Source: Calliopum simillimum (taxonomy: Eukaryota > Arthropoda > Insecta > Diptera > Lauxaniidae). Taken from it: 64,000 nucleotides of DNA. The notes beneath the pieces are model-generated. The model searched no databases. It saw nothing but the letters and a program-made list of their open reading frames with translations, and was not told the origin of the DNA. Positions 11,193 through 22,014 of the stretch are shown here, piece by piece (the first letter of the stretch is position 1; each line of letters begins with the position of its first letter). The stretch spans positions 1,922,001 through 1,986,000 of the forward strand of contig OX638369.1 in NCBI GenBank assembly GCA_951812925.1, in the 5' to 3' direction. The position numbers and the translations under genes were made by a program.

Positions 11193-14100
11193 CTATAAAT
11201 TACTGTCTTTCTGTTGACAATACTGAGCTCGATTCAATTCATAAGGATTTTTTAGTATTCAATATATTAGTTGAAGAAATGAAAGAATACTTTTATCCAG
11301 ATGTTTAATATAAAATATCGATACTGCTGCAACATTTCTTACCCAAAAAGGAAAAGAACAGCTGACACGTTGCTTGCAAATAAGCTGAGTAGTCGGTTTT
11401 TTCTTCTCTTCTTCACTATACATCCTTCTTGCTGTTGTGGTTTTTCTGCATTCGCTACGATCGATTCGTTTCGATTGCAGTTATTCACATTTTATTTTTG
11501 AAGATGCAGCAGCAGCCGTTGTCTTAACTTCGACTTCGGCATCAATTTTAGCAACAGTTGTCGTCATTTTTGTTGTTGTTGTGTTGCTGATGTTGTTGTT
11601 GTTGTTGTTGCTGCTATCATGAGTTGTCAGTTGTTGAAAAAACATGATATTTGCGCGCGTATTCACTGAATTCTTGTTCGTTGAGTGATTGCATCGTTTT
11701 ATTTACACGATGCTGACGATGACGCTGACGACTGCTGTGGTGGTGTGGTAGTATGACCGTTGTTTGGATCTGTGGTTCTGTGTGGTAGTCATAAATATTG
11801 CCATTGATTATTGATTTCCTTGAATGTTAAAAATATTACATTAATTCTGCAACATCCGATGCTTCATTAAACAAGGTAACATTACGCTCTGTAGAAATAT
11901 TGTTGAAAACAATTATTTTCAGCGAAAATTAGAAAAAGTTTGAAGTTTTAGCTCCTTCTACAATCAAATGCAGTGTTTTAAATTTTTTACAAAGAACTTA
12001 ATTTTTATAATTATTCATCTGTAGCTTTCCGGACAATTGGTACGTAGTCGCCCAAGTTCTCTTTCTCCCCGTCGATACTTTTAAACATTGGTTTGAACAT
12101 GATCCTTCTAATACTAATGCTATTCAGAAAGCATCTATCTCCTTTAGTTTCTGAAATATGTTGCGTGGAACCGCCTATTTTTTCGCTAATCGATACTAGA
12201 CCATGTAAAAAATTCCATCAAAATCAAACGACTATATACACCTTCTATTCATGTTTAAAGTTTGCTCCATATGCATAGAAAAAAACCAATTTGTCATTGA
12301 TTGTCCACTTGACTTATCTCGAAAAGTATGATACTTTAGTAACATTTTTCAAATTTGGCGCTAAATTAGGTAATTTATCAACAATCTCTTTAGTTTAAAT
12401 CCCTGTAAAACTTTTTGAAACAAACTTTGTTTCTCGATTTTCTCGAAACACACGAACATGCGTATGAGGCAAAAGAGATGTGGCGTATTTTTTATACTTT
12501 TACTGCATGTTATCGTTGAATATTGGGTTCTCCGGTTAAAACAATTCTGTGTACAACATTTTTTTTCAGGAAATATCAGTTCAGAACAATAATGTTTCAG
12601 CATAAATCAGAAACATTTTCACAGCACATTGAGAAATCGTTTACTTCTTAAGTAATTTGCTTAGGGAGAATCGATAAATTTTGTAACAAATATTGCTTAA
12701 ACAAAAACTAGTTTGATGAGTATCACCTTACTTGCTTGGTAGTTTTCAAATTCTATAGGTACTATACGTATGTATTTTTTTCCAATTTTTACTTTCTATC
12801 CAACTAATATTACAAAGTTCTTTTGCATTTTAGCCGCAAACTCAATATTTTTTCATTTCATTTCATTTATTTATATAAAAATACATTAGTACAATAAGAA
12901 TTTATTTCTTTTTTTTATCAATAGATATTTCAGCAAAGCGCATGAAAAATGTCATATCAATTACTAAATTCCTATTCAACTGGTTTCAACATTATTACAT
13001 ATTCAATTCAACGTGTAAAATTTAAATTTATAAGTGGAAAAAAATGTGCAAATTCGTTTGTTGCTACCTTGGCGTTACTTCTTACAAATGAAATGAAATT
13101 TACAAAAACAAAAATACAAAAATTAAAAAATTTTCATAAGCAACTACTACCAACTGTTGTTGCTGCATAAAAAATGTGACCCAAAGGCAACATGCGTGTT
13201 CAAAATATTGGCAAGAGCAAGATGTAGTCCGAGGGTATGGGAGGAAAAGCGTTAACCAAACGGAATTCCACATCCGCTGACCAATGAACCTTTTTTTTTT
13301 TTGTTGCATTGAGGTGCAACACAACTTTGCTTCTGAGCGTTTAAGTATTTTTCTGTAGAAATTCCATTTTGTTGTTGGTGCTGTTGTTGTGTAGTTGATT
13401 TCTTTTTATTTTGTTTTAGCCTTATGTCGGCAACATTCTTGTTTATGTAACAATTTGCAAATCTCTTTTTACGTGTGATACCCCTGTTGAATGTGTGGTT
13501 AAGTTGGTATGCGTGTGTGTTTGTAAAAATTGTAGCATGCCACTGCCATGCAAACATTCATCCATCTATCCATCCAGCGAACCAGACCGTCATCCATCAG
13601 TGGCATCAACTGCAACATACAGCCTCATCATCATTCTTCACATGTCTGAGGCCGCTGCGAGGTCACACAATTGTGTGACTTTTTTTCGTATAGTTTTTTT
13701 TCACAAATTCTTTGAATTGAGTTGAATTTAAGTAGATTGTTTACTTTTAAACTAATATGATATAGATATATATATGTATAATTATATATATGCCTATAGA
13801 TGTTGAAAATATGTATAATTGAAATTTCGAAAGTGCATCTGAAATAACAATATTTGCAGACACATTATTTTAATTAATTCACCATTACTATGGTCACCGA
13901 GGTTCCATTGTGTATGAACTGAAACAAACTTGAGGCCGTACAGACCTTATTCGTTAACCATCTTACAACATTTTTCACATGATCGTTGATCTAAAAGAAA
14001 TCAACATAAATTTTCTTGCACCCAGATAAGAATTCCCTTAAGGTGTTTGTAATAGCTAAGGCATCACAATGTACAGAAACGCGGGGGAAAGTATGAAATG

Positions 14101-14439
14101 AGTCAAAATCTGAAGCTTGTATACACTTCACTATTATTTGTAATAAAATATATTACATTTTTTAAAAAAAATTGTACAAGGAATGTCACAATTTTTTTCC
14201 ACTAAACTCGAAAAACACAAAAAAAAAAAATTTCTATTAAAATGTTTTCGAGACATGAATTTTTGAATTTTTTCTCGAAAGTTGTTTCAAATTTTTAGTC
14301 ATCAAATCTCATCTCAAGAGAAAAACGTCTGATTCGGTCCAAACGGATTTTACTTCTCTGTAGGCCTACAAATTTAAAAAATTTTCGCGCGAATCGAACT
14401 TTTCATTTTTATTTGAGAGAACATCTAGTCCAATTCCTA
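11193..14439. other. Gene-free 3.2 kb, low-complexity rich
   Basis: Holds a TTG/CTG trinucleotide zone at 11570-11615, a CATTT tract near 12855-12872, TA-rich alternation near 13755-13795 and several short frames (61-101 codons) with no domain I can name. The overlapping frames at 13252-13725 on both strands sit on CAACA-rich DNA. No repeat partner elsewhere in the window was noticed. Confidence 0.45.
11570..11615. repeat. (TTG)n trinucleotide microsatellite
   Basis: Interrupted TGT/TTG repeats ending in CTGCTG. Such tracts are very common in fly non-coding DNA; they translate as Val/Leu or, on the other strand, Asn/Thr runs, which explains the short frames covering them. Confidence 0.8.
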
Positions 14440-15331
14440 ATATGGGTATTTCCATGTAAATGTGGACAAGATATTGAAAAATTTATTGTTTCTTTTCAAC
14501 CTTCAACTATATCCAAACTAATGTTTAATTGAAGAAACATAACCATTTAGTGTCAAAACAAGATTGGACATTGCAATTCGTTATTATCGCGTTTTTTAGT
14601 TAAGGTCTGCACATCAGAAGAAGTAAAAACGGGTATAAAAATAAAACGGTACTTCTGCGAGGAAAGTTATGAATCTGGTGGTGACAGTAATAGTTGTGAT
14701 GATAATATACCATCTGTATTTAAACCATAAATAATTTCAATCGCGATATAATAGACTAAGTTAAACAATTATTAAATTTTGATCTAGTTTCGGTTCCTGT
14801 GCATAAAAGCCAGAAGTAGTTCTTTATTATTCTTGTATTTTGACCCAATTTTAATTTTTATACGTATGGACTTGAAAAGGCCCCCTGTATTGGTCTAAAA
14901 ATCGATAGTAACGCGAGTTACCAATTTTTTGTAACGCGAGTTACCACATAATTTTTGCATTATTTTAAAAAATACCACTTAATATTGTTGTTTCTAATAA
15001 AAAAATACTTATTGATATCTTGCTGCCTTTATTTATGTCTAATGAAAAGAAATTTACTCACAAATTTCGCAGAAACTTGCGAAAGAAATTTACGCTCCGA
15101 ATATGTTGTCCAAAAATAGTAACGCGAGTTACCAGCACTATTCACTATTTTACTGGTTAAATATTAAGTTATCACTGAAAATTTCAACTAATATGCAACA
15201 AGAACAAAGTATTTTATTTATAAAGAATCTAATTTTATTAGTTAATCCAAAGGCTGAGCCTCAAAAGCTCCATTAAACTCTTAAAAAATGTTCTAATTGT
15301 AACGCGAGTTACCATGGAACTACTCATATGA
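14440..15331. mobile_element. Element B with four GTAACGCGAGTTACC motifs
   Basis: The motif GTAACGCGAGTTACC occurs perfectly at 14908, 14931, 15119 and 15299, all on the + strand, and I saw it nowhere else in the window. Imperfect inverted ends bound the region: ATATGGGTATTTCCATG at about 14440 and the complement of CATGGAACTACTCATAT at about 15331. The motif is a dyad, GTAAC-GCGA-GTTAC. No open frame above 76 codons is present. I read it as a non-autonomous element or regulatory cassette carrying an array of binding-site-like motifs; the boundaries are tentative. Confidence 0.5.
14908..14945 (+). repeat. Motif pair GTAACGCGAGTTACC
   Basis: Two perfect copies 23 bp apart (14908-14922 and 14931-14945). 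Two more perfect copies follow at 15119-15133 and 15299-15313. Arms GTAAC/GTTAC enclose the GC-rich GCGA in otherwise AT-rich DNA. Confidence 0.8.
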
Positions 15332-15574
15332 ATAATTCATTGAAAAGGCAAACAAATAACCATTGTAACAGTCGGTTACTTGTTGAGATCAAAAATAGCC
15401 AATATATAGTGAACCAAAGATCAAAATCTTGCTTCAATCCCGTTAGGATTTTTTGCACCGAACACATAAAAAAGTTAAAGTTTTATTACAAAAAATTTCG
15501 AGCTTATGCGGACCGACCCGTTCTCTTTACAGATCAGTTGAAGTTAAGTCATATCTAGAAAAATAGTTTTTTCG

Positions 15575-16511
15575 TACTAGGTGTACAAATATGAAACCGG
15601 TAATGACATCTAGCGGTCGATAGCCGTATATGTATGAGCTTCCGAACCGTACCAAATGTCTTAATTGTTCATTCTGTCATCTGTCAACAATATTCAGTTC
15701 ACAATTTGCGAAGTTTCATACAACAACGCATTTTTTCCGCTCGTAAAGATGTCGAATTTTGTGCCTGAAAACTCTCATTTGCGGAAAGCGGAAGCGTTGA
15801 TTTGGGTCGTTGGCCGGGGCTCAAATATGATTTTTTTCGTTTGGGATTGTTGAAATAAATCCACTTTTCATCGCCAGTGATGATTCGATGGAGAAAACCT
15901 TTTCTGTTTTGCCTGGCGAGCAGCAATTCACAAGTGGTTTTTCGGTTTTCTTGCTGCCTGTCGGTCAGTTCATGTGGCACCCATCTACCGACCTTTAAAA
16001 TCTTTCCCATGGCCTTCAAACGCAAGGAAACGGTTTGTTGTGTCACATTAAGTTGTTCAGCAAGCTGTTGTTGCGTTTGACCATCATCTTCGTCCAATAA
16101 TGTTTGCAATTCGGTGTCTTCGAACTTTTTCGGTGGCCGGCCGCGCTCCTCATTTATCACATCAAAATCACCACTTTTAAATTTATTGAACCACTCATTG
16201 CACTGTGTACGACCAAGAGCATGCTCGCCGTAAGCTTCGACAAGCATTCGATGCGATTCAAAAGCGTTTTTCTTTAAATGGAAACAGAAAATCAATGCTT
16301 CCCGCAAATGAGAGTTTTCAGGCACAAAATTCGACATCTTTACGAGCGGAAAAAATGCGTTGTTGTATGAAACTTGACAAATTGTGAACTGAATATTGTT
16401 GACAGAGGACAGAATGAACAATTAAGACATTTGGTACGTTTCGGAAGCTCATACATATACGGCTATCGACCGCTAGATGTCATTACCGGTTTCATATTTG
16501 TACACCTAGTA
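15575..16511. mobile_element. Rearranged mariner element with 208-bp inverted ends, TA-flanked
   Basis: The element body is 15577-16509, with TA on both sides (15575-15576 and 16510-16511), the mariner/Tc1 target. The ends begin CTAGGTGTACAAATATG. The inverted repeats are far longer than a mariner TIR: 15577-15784 is the near-perfect complement of 16302-16509, differing at only a few positions (for example cgaaccgt/cgaaacgt and ctgtcat/ctgtcct). Both arms contain the 5' untranslated DNA plus the first codons of the transposase. The original 3' half and 3' TIR are gone and replaced by an inverted copy of the 5' end. The two intact outer ends and the TA duplication suggest the rearranged unit itself may have transposed, using two 5' ends. 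Confidence 0.9.
15699..16337 (-). pseudogene. Truncated mariner transposase, N-terminal half
   Basis: Mariner-family (IS630/Tc1/mariner) transposase; the intact protein cuts and pastes the element at TA sites in the nucleus. The start is taken at MSNFVPENSH (16337); the 28 codons open upstream lie in the 5' untranslated DNA. Residues 1-110 carry the two helix-turn-helix DNA-binding segments, the second around TQQQLAEQLNVTQQTVSLRL. WVPHEL at about 119-124 is the mariner linker motif, and ITGDEKW at 153-159 holds the first catalytic aspartate (about D156). At about residue 181 the frame runs into the inverted copy of the 5' end, so the last 30 residues are antisense noise and the other two catalytic aspartates are missing. 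Total about 212 residues against roughly 345 for the family; it cannot be active. The sequence resembles rosa-type mariners, but the subfamily is not settled. Confidence 0.9.
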
Positions 16512-19500
16512 TACGACACAAGCGAAAAACATAAAAAAATTTATTTCACTTATAATGGTCCAAATAACTAATCGAAATAAATATGAAAAGATCTATTAGG
16601 GGCAAAACTTTTCACAATTCAAGATCTTTGCAGGAGAAAAATACAAAAGTGGAGTAAGATTTGGATCATGATTGCTTCTCTTAGTTGGTCATAACTCCGT
16701 TATTTATCCATAGATTTAATACATAAATATGCACCTTATTATCTTTTCAAAAATACGGTGTATGCGTTCCCAGTAACAAATAATTTTTTTAAAATTTTTG
16801 AATGAATTTTTGTTTTTTTTTTGGCATAAAAAATTGATTTTTCTCATTACTCTAAGGAAACGAATATTGGATTTTATTAATATCTTAAATGACCAAATCA
16901 GACATTTCTGTCTTAAAATGTGATCCCATAAAATAAGTACTGCATAAGCGATCAGAATACATTGTATTCATTTTGTTGAACAAATTTAATTTAAAATTAC
17001 ACTAATCTAGATGTATGCCTCAAAAAACTTATTCATAGACACATTTTTTTCTCTTACTTTTGAGTTAAGGAGGCTTAAATGCACCGAAAAAAAAAATTGT
17101 GACATTTCTATATACAAAATTCTTAATAGTTTTGAAATAAGAATTTAGCTCATGAACTGATTTTTTCTTTTAAACCTCTATATTTGTATTCCGTATTGAT
17201 TTGTGCAATTTGATATAAGTATAGTATGTTTTTCTTTAATCAGCGGTATTTTATGTTTCATAAATATTGCTTACTCTAGTTAAAAATTTTTTTTTACAAC
17301 CTTGAGTTTTAATTTCAGGTGTGAATTTCGTGATTTTTTTTTTTTGATTTTCTTGACTTAAAATTTTTGCCAATAATGATGTCACTCACACAAAGGCGTT
17401 CATTGACTTGTTTATCCCGCCATTTCAATACATACAACCATCCTATTATCGGCAACAAAACCTTTTAATCGTTTTCCTTAACATTTACAAATTATTTTTA
17501 ATGATTTTGCAAAAATTGTTTTGAAATTCTTTTGTACTATGGGGAGCAGAGCTACATACATACAGCTAGGCTCAAAATAATTGCATGTTTTGTTAAAAAC
17601 TATACCTACGTGTGTATGTGTGTATGTACAACATACTAATACATGCGCAGTTCAAAAAAAAAAAAAAATAAATGAAACCATGGGTTTATCTCTCTGTAAT
17701 TAATACAATTCCGCCATGTATTGCGAGGCGGGATCTTAACTTTTATTTTGTACGATTTTAGGGCGTTATGTTTCGATTTTGTTTTTTTCGAAGGCTTGTT
17801 GTAATCATTTAAATCTATGGATTATTATAGATGAGAAAAATTTTAAATGCCACAAAAAAAAAAGAAAAAACATTAGATGTTTTAGTTAAAGGAAAGGTTA
17901 TTTAGCTGCAAGTCAAACCAAGCATTTAAGAACGGAGTAATAACTTAATTAAGCAAAAACTTAAATACCTAAGGTAATCAAATTAATGATCATGATCAAT
18001 GTTCCGGTCTTTAAGGTAAACACATTTAATTGTACATAAAATAAGACAAAAAACCGCTATGTTGTTAAGGGCTTACAAGCTTAATTGTTAGTTTACAATA
18101 GTAAATGTACCAGAGAACAAAAAAAAAAAAAAAAAATAAATAATTCCCAGGCCAACTTTTTAATTGGACTTTAGTCTCATGCAATAGACACTGGAGCTAT
18201 AGCGTAGAAATAAAAGTTTCCTAAGTTTGTAATTATCGCAAACCTACACTAAATGGCGCGGTAGGTAGCAATGAGAAAGAACTCGGTAGTTGCCTTTTTT
18301 GAAGTTTTGTGTTTTTTTATGCATTCACTCAAAGCATGTGAACATTTTCAAGACTGACATAGTTTTTTTTTATTTATACTATGTATATATGTAAGTATAT
18401 ATATTGTTTTCATAGTAATCATACTTTTCGTACCTTCTTAATTAACCGCTCTATATGTCGTTAACTGCTTCTTTTGCTTTTAATTTAATTTTTTATTGTT
18501 TTTACGCTTTATTTTCTTTCTTTGGTACATCAAATTGTTGCTTCTGTTTTACTTTAAATAACGCATATCTTCTTTTTACGAGCAAATTCATTGCTGTAAT
18601 CAAGTTCTTGGAAGTGCTTTAGCAGCATTTTCTCTTGTGTCTTTGTTGATTTAAGTATTTGGCTTAAGCGTCTTTTGATGATTTTTTTTTTGGTATTTGA
18701 TATCTTCTTAGAATTATTACCATGTTTAGCTACTTAATTACACCGGAAAAGATTTTCTTTCTAGAGTTATAAGGCCATAAACAGTCGTTCCTTTCTTTTC
18801 CGCAGATAACTCTTTTGATGAGGTGCTTAAGTAGAAATTTATTTAGTGATACAGAATCGAAAAATCTGTATTCTTTTGCAGAAAAGTGGACATTTACTGG
18901 CTAAACATTTCGGACATTTTCTTGGCGCAACACCTTATAGAACTTTAGTCTGATGCAATTTATAATTGGATATCATGGGAACTATATGTTCTTTGAACAA
19001 TGCGTGTAGACTATATGCTTCCTAAGTATCAAAATTGAGTCTCAAATAAATCTGTTGCTGACCCTTTGTGTCCTTAAAAATTGTATTCATAAGTACAGTG
19101 TCACAATTTCACAACTTTCTGATGTCATATTTTCAGTATTGGCCATATAGTACAGCAGTGTTTTTTTTCGTATGTATTTTTTTTTCAGTAAGTATATTGC
19201 ATGTAATTGTTTTAGTATTTCGGTTAAATTTTTGTACTTAAATTATATACCTACATAGTTTTCAGTGTTGTTATTTTATTGTTGTTGTTGTTGCAATTAA
19301 TTTAATTTCATTGACAATGACACGACACGATGTCAACTTAATGATATACAAAACAACAAAAAATCAAGCAAAAAAAAAAAAGGAAAAAATCCGAAATGAT
19401 CATGCCAGAAGTGAAAAAAAAAATAAAAATTAAATCACAAAATAATCGGTTTTGCGTTACTAACAGCTACAACAACAACAAAAATTACAACAATAAAAAA

Positions 19501-20230
19501 AAATGAACATATAATGATGATTCTCTAAATGGAAACAGCAGCAAACAATGAAACAACAATAGGAAACTGAGGCAAAACGTAAACTTTTGTCGAATGTTCA
19601 TAATTGTCGTATATGTACGTAAGTAAGTACGTCGGTAAAACCTGAACTTCAACCACGATTTCCCAGCAAAGTCACGTTTTTTTCAACGCTGATTGCAAGT
19701 CAAATCATCTCGAAATCAATGTAAGCCGAGGCTTAAAAGATTTTGACCAAAACGTTGCTTTCATGATGATTGAGTAGTTGGTTGGCTCAGTAGCGCTATG
19801 AATCTTCTTACCAATTTGTACTCATGTTCTCTAACAAAATCAGATTAATTCATTTTTAATCTGATTAGAAATCTTTAAAATTAAATTTTACTGATTCTTA
19901 TTCTTCTACTTTCAACACGCACTATTCTCATGCGTGATATAAAAAAAAAATCAAGTTTAATTTCTGATCATCATCCTCGTCATCCTTATCTAATCGATGT
20001 ACAGTGGAATGGCAGACATAAATTTTCAATATTTCAGAACAACGTACGAGTACTTTGAAGTTTATTTTCTTAAAACTATTATTATAATTACTCACTCTAG
20101 CATCTCCCGGTGTGCGTTGCTACACCTTCTTTAGTACAGAGAGTTGGGCATCTCCAATTAATTTAAACCAAAGACTGTAAACTGTCCCGATGCAATTTAT
20201 ATACGTACCAAATCTCATCTATGTGCGTTT
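16512..20230. other. Gene-free AT-rich 3.7 kb
   Basis: No frame above 60 codons is present on either strand, many A/T homopolymers (for example 18119-18136), and scattered TTG/CAA tracts at about 19270-19300 and 19470-19490. No repeat pair or RNA gene was recognised. Positions 20150-20230 ('taccaaatctcatctatgtgcg') resemble 22095-22120 and may be an outer part of the 1.8-kb repeat. Confidence 0.5.
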
Positions 20231-22014
20231 AATCTTCTCTTCTTATACGAGATAAAATTGTATGTACTTATGTACCTATGTACTTATGTACTTATGTATG
20301 TTTGTTTGGAACGGACAAAACTTTTTCTCGAAAACGGGGACAGCGATTTTAATGAAGCTTGGAACAGTGTTAGATATTAGCATACAATGAAGAATGAGCT
20401 AGGTTTGAACTTTGTAAATTCTCACCAGGGGGCGTGGCACCGCCCTAAATTTTAAATTTAATTTAGTCATAACTCGCAAACCATACAAGGTATTTGAATG
20501 AAATTTGATAGGCGGGTACTGCTTAATAATACCTTGTGACAGACAAAAAGTGGACAGGATCGAAGAAGTGCCACGCCCACTTTTCAACGCTTGAAAATTT
20601 TGATTCAATATTACTCGAAAACGACTCCAACGATTTTAATGAAAATTTAGGAGATTTTACCTCTGTAAACAAGAATTAATATGTAATATGTCGTTACATT
20701 GGGAAAACTCGTTGAAGGGCGTGGCACCGCCCACAAAAATATAATACGGTATAAAAAGAAAACTAATAAAGTAATCATTCTAAAATTAACTGTGGGGAGC
20801 ATACTTGCTATAAGGCATCTCTGATCTGAAAGCGGGCAAAATATCGCCGTTGCGCGTGGAACCTCCCATACAAGAAAAATACGTTAAATGCTATTTCTCG
20901 CAAATGTTACAAGGTATTTTAATGAAATTTGGTATGTAGGTACTGCTTAATAATATCTTGGAACAAACGAAAAGTGGGCGGGATCGAATAAGTGCCACGC
21001 CCACTTTTTAACCCTTGAAAATTTTGATTCAATATTACTCGAAAATGACTCCGACAATTTTGATGAAAATTTAGGATTTGTTACCTCTTTAAACAGGTAT
21101 TAATATGTCATATGCCATTATATTGGGAAAACTCGTTAAAGGGCGTGGCACCGCCCACAAAAATATAATGCGCTATAAAAAGGAAACTACTAAAGCAATC
21201 TTTCTGAATTTAACTGTAGGGAGTTTACTTGCTATTAGGCACCTACGACCTGAAAGTAGGCAAAATATCGAAAGTGCGCGTGGAACCTCCCATACAAGTA
21301 AAACACATTAAATGCTGTTTCTCGCAAATGATACAACATATTTTGATGAAATTTGGTATGCGAATCTGGATCAAGAGTATCTAAAGCATAACAAAAAGAA
21401 GGCTTTGTTTAATAATTGCCACGCCCACTTTTTTATCAAAATAAAAATTTTTGTTAATAACTCAGGCATAACAATAAATGGAATGAACTGTTTAATTCTT
21501 ATACGCAGTCTTATGTACTTTTTGACGCTTAATCCGTCTTCATCAGCAGAACTGTCATTATACCTGCAGGATTTTGAAATATCCTTGCTTGAAGTTAAAG
21601 AAAACGCTGTGTTCAGTCTAACAGCGTAGCTACAAGAAAAGGTGAAATTCTTTTTTATTAATACCATCGGATAGTTACACTCTTCCTTATCCAAATATCC
21701 TTTCAGATTTTTCCAATAGGATTCTTATTTTCCGAGTTATGATCCTTTGAAGATAAGATATTTTAGCCGCCATACAAAAGACAAAATATTTTGGGTGCGT
21801 GGCATATCCCATTTATTTATTTTAGGGCATTCTATTTCCCCAAAAAAAAATTTAATTTTTGGATATTTTTCTATACCATTCGATGCTTTCCGAGTTTTTT
21901 CTTAGTATTATTCTCAGATACAAGTTTCATAACAAAAAATAGCTATGAATAAATACATCGACTAAAATAATAAGATTAGATTGTTGACCGAGCAGGGATC
22001 GGTCTCCAGGTACT
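20231..22014 (+). repeat. 1.8-kb dispersed repeat with GGGCGTGGCACCGCCCAC units, copy 1
   Basis: Aligns along its length, in the same orientation, with 58548-60309; both begin ATCTTCTCTTCTTATACGAG and end CAGGGATCGGTCTCCAGG. Inside, about two tandem units of roughly 423 bp can be followed by the hairpin motif GGGCGTGGCACCGCCCAC (at 20718 and 21141, with a variant at 20430) and by recurring strings such as 'caatattactcgaaaa' and 'tttctcgcaaa'. The 3' third is not tandem and carries 'gaactgtcattatacctgcagg'. Short frames inside (68-107 codons) are not supported as genes. The superfamily is unknown; related motifs occur at 22030-22150, 37220-37260 and 41745-41950. Confidence 0.8.
20263..20303. 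repeat. (ATGTACTT)n short tandem repeat
   Basis: About four to five imperfect copies of the octamer TATGTACT(T/C) lie near the 5' end of the dispersed repeat. The second copy of that repeat has a GTTT tetranucleotide array at the same place, so this position is a microsatellite-prone site. Confidence 0.75.

Noticed and set aside
15665..15853. 62-codon + frame beginning like the transposase start
   Set aside because: It is the inverted copy of the mariner 5' end; it runs only about a dozen transposase codons before the rearrangement junction.
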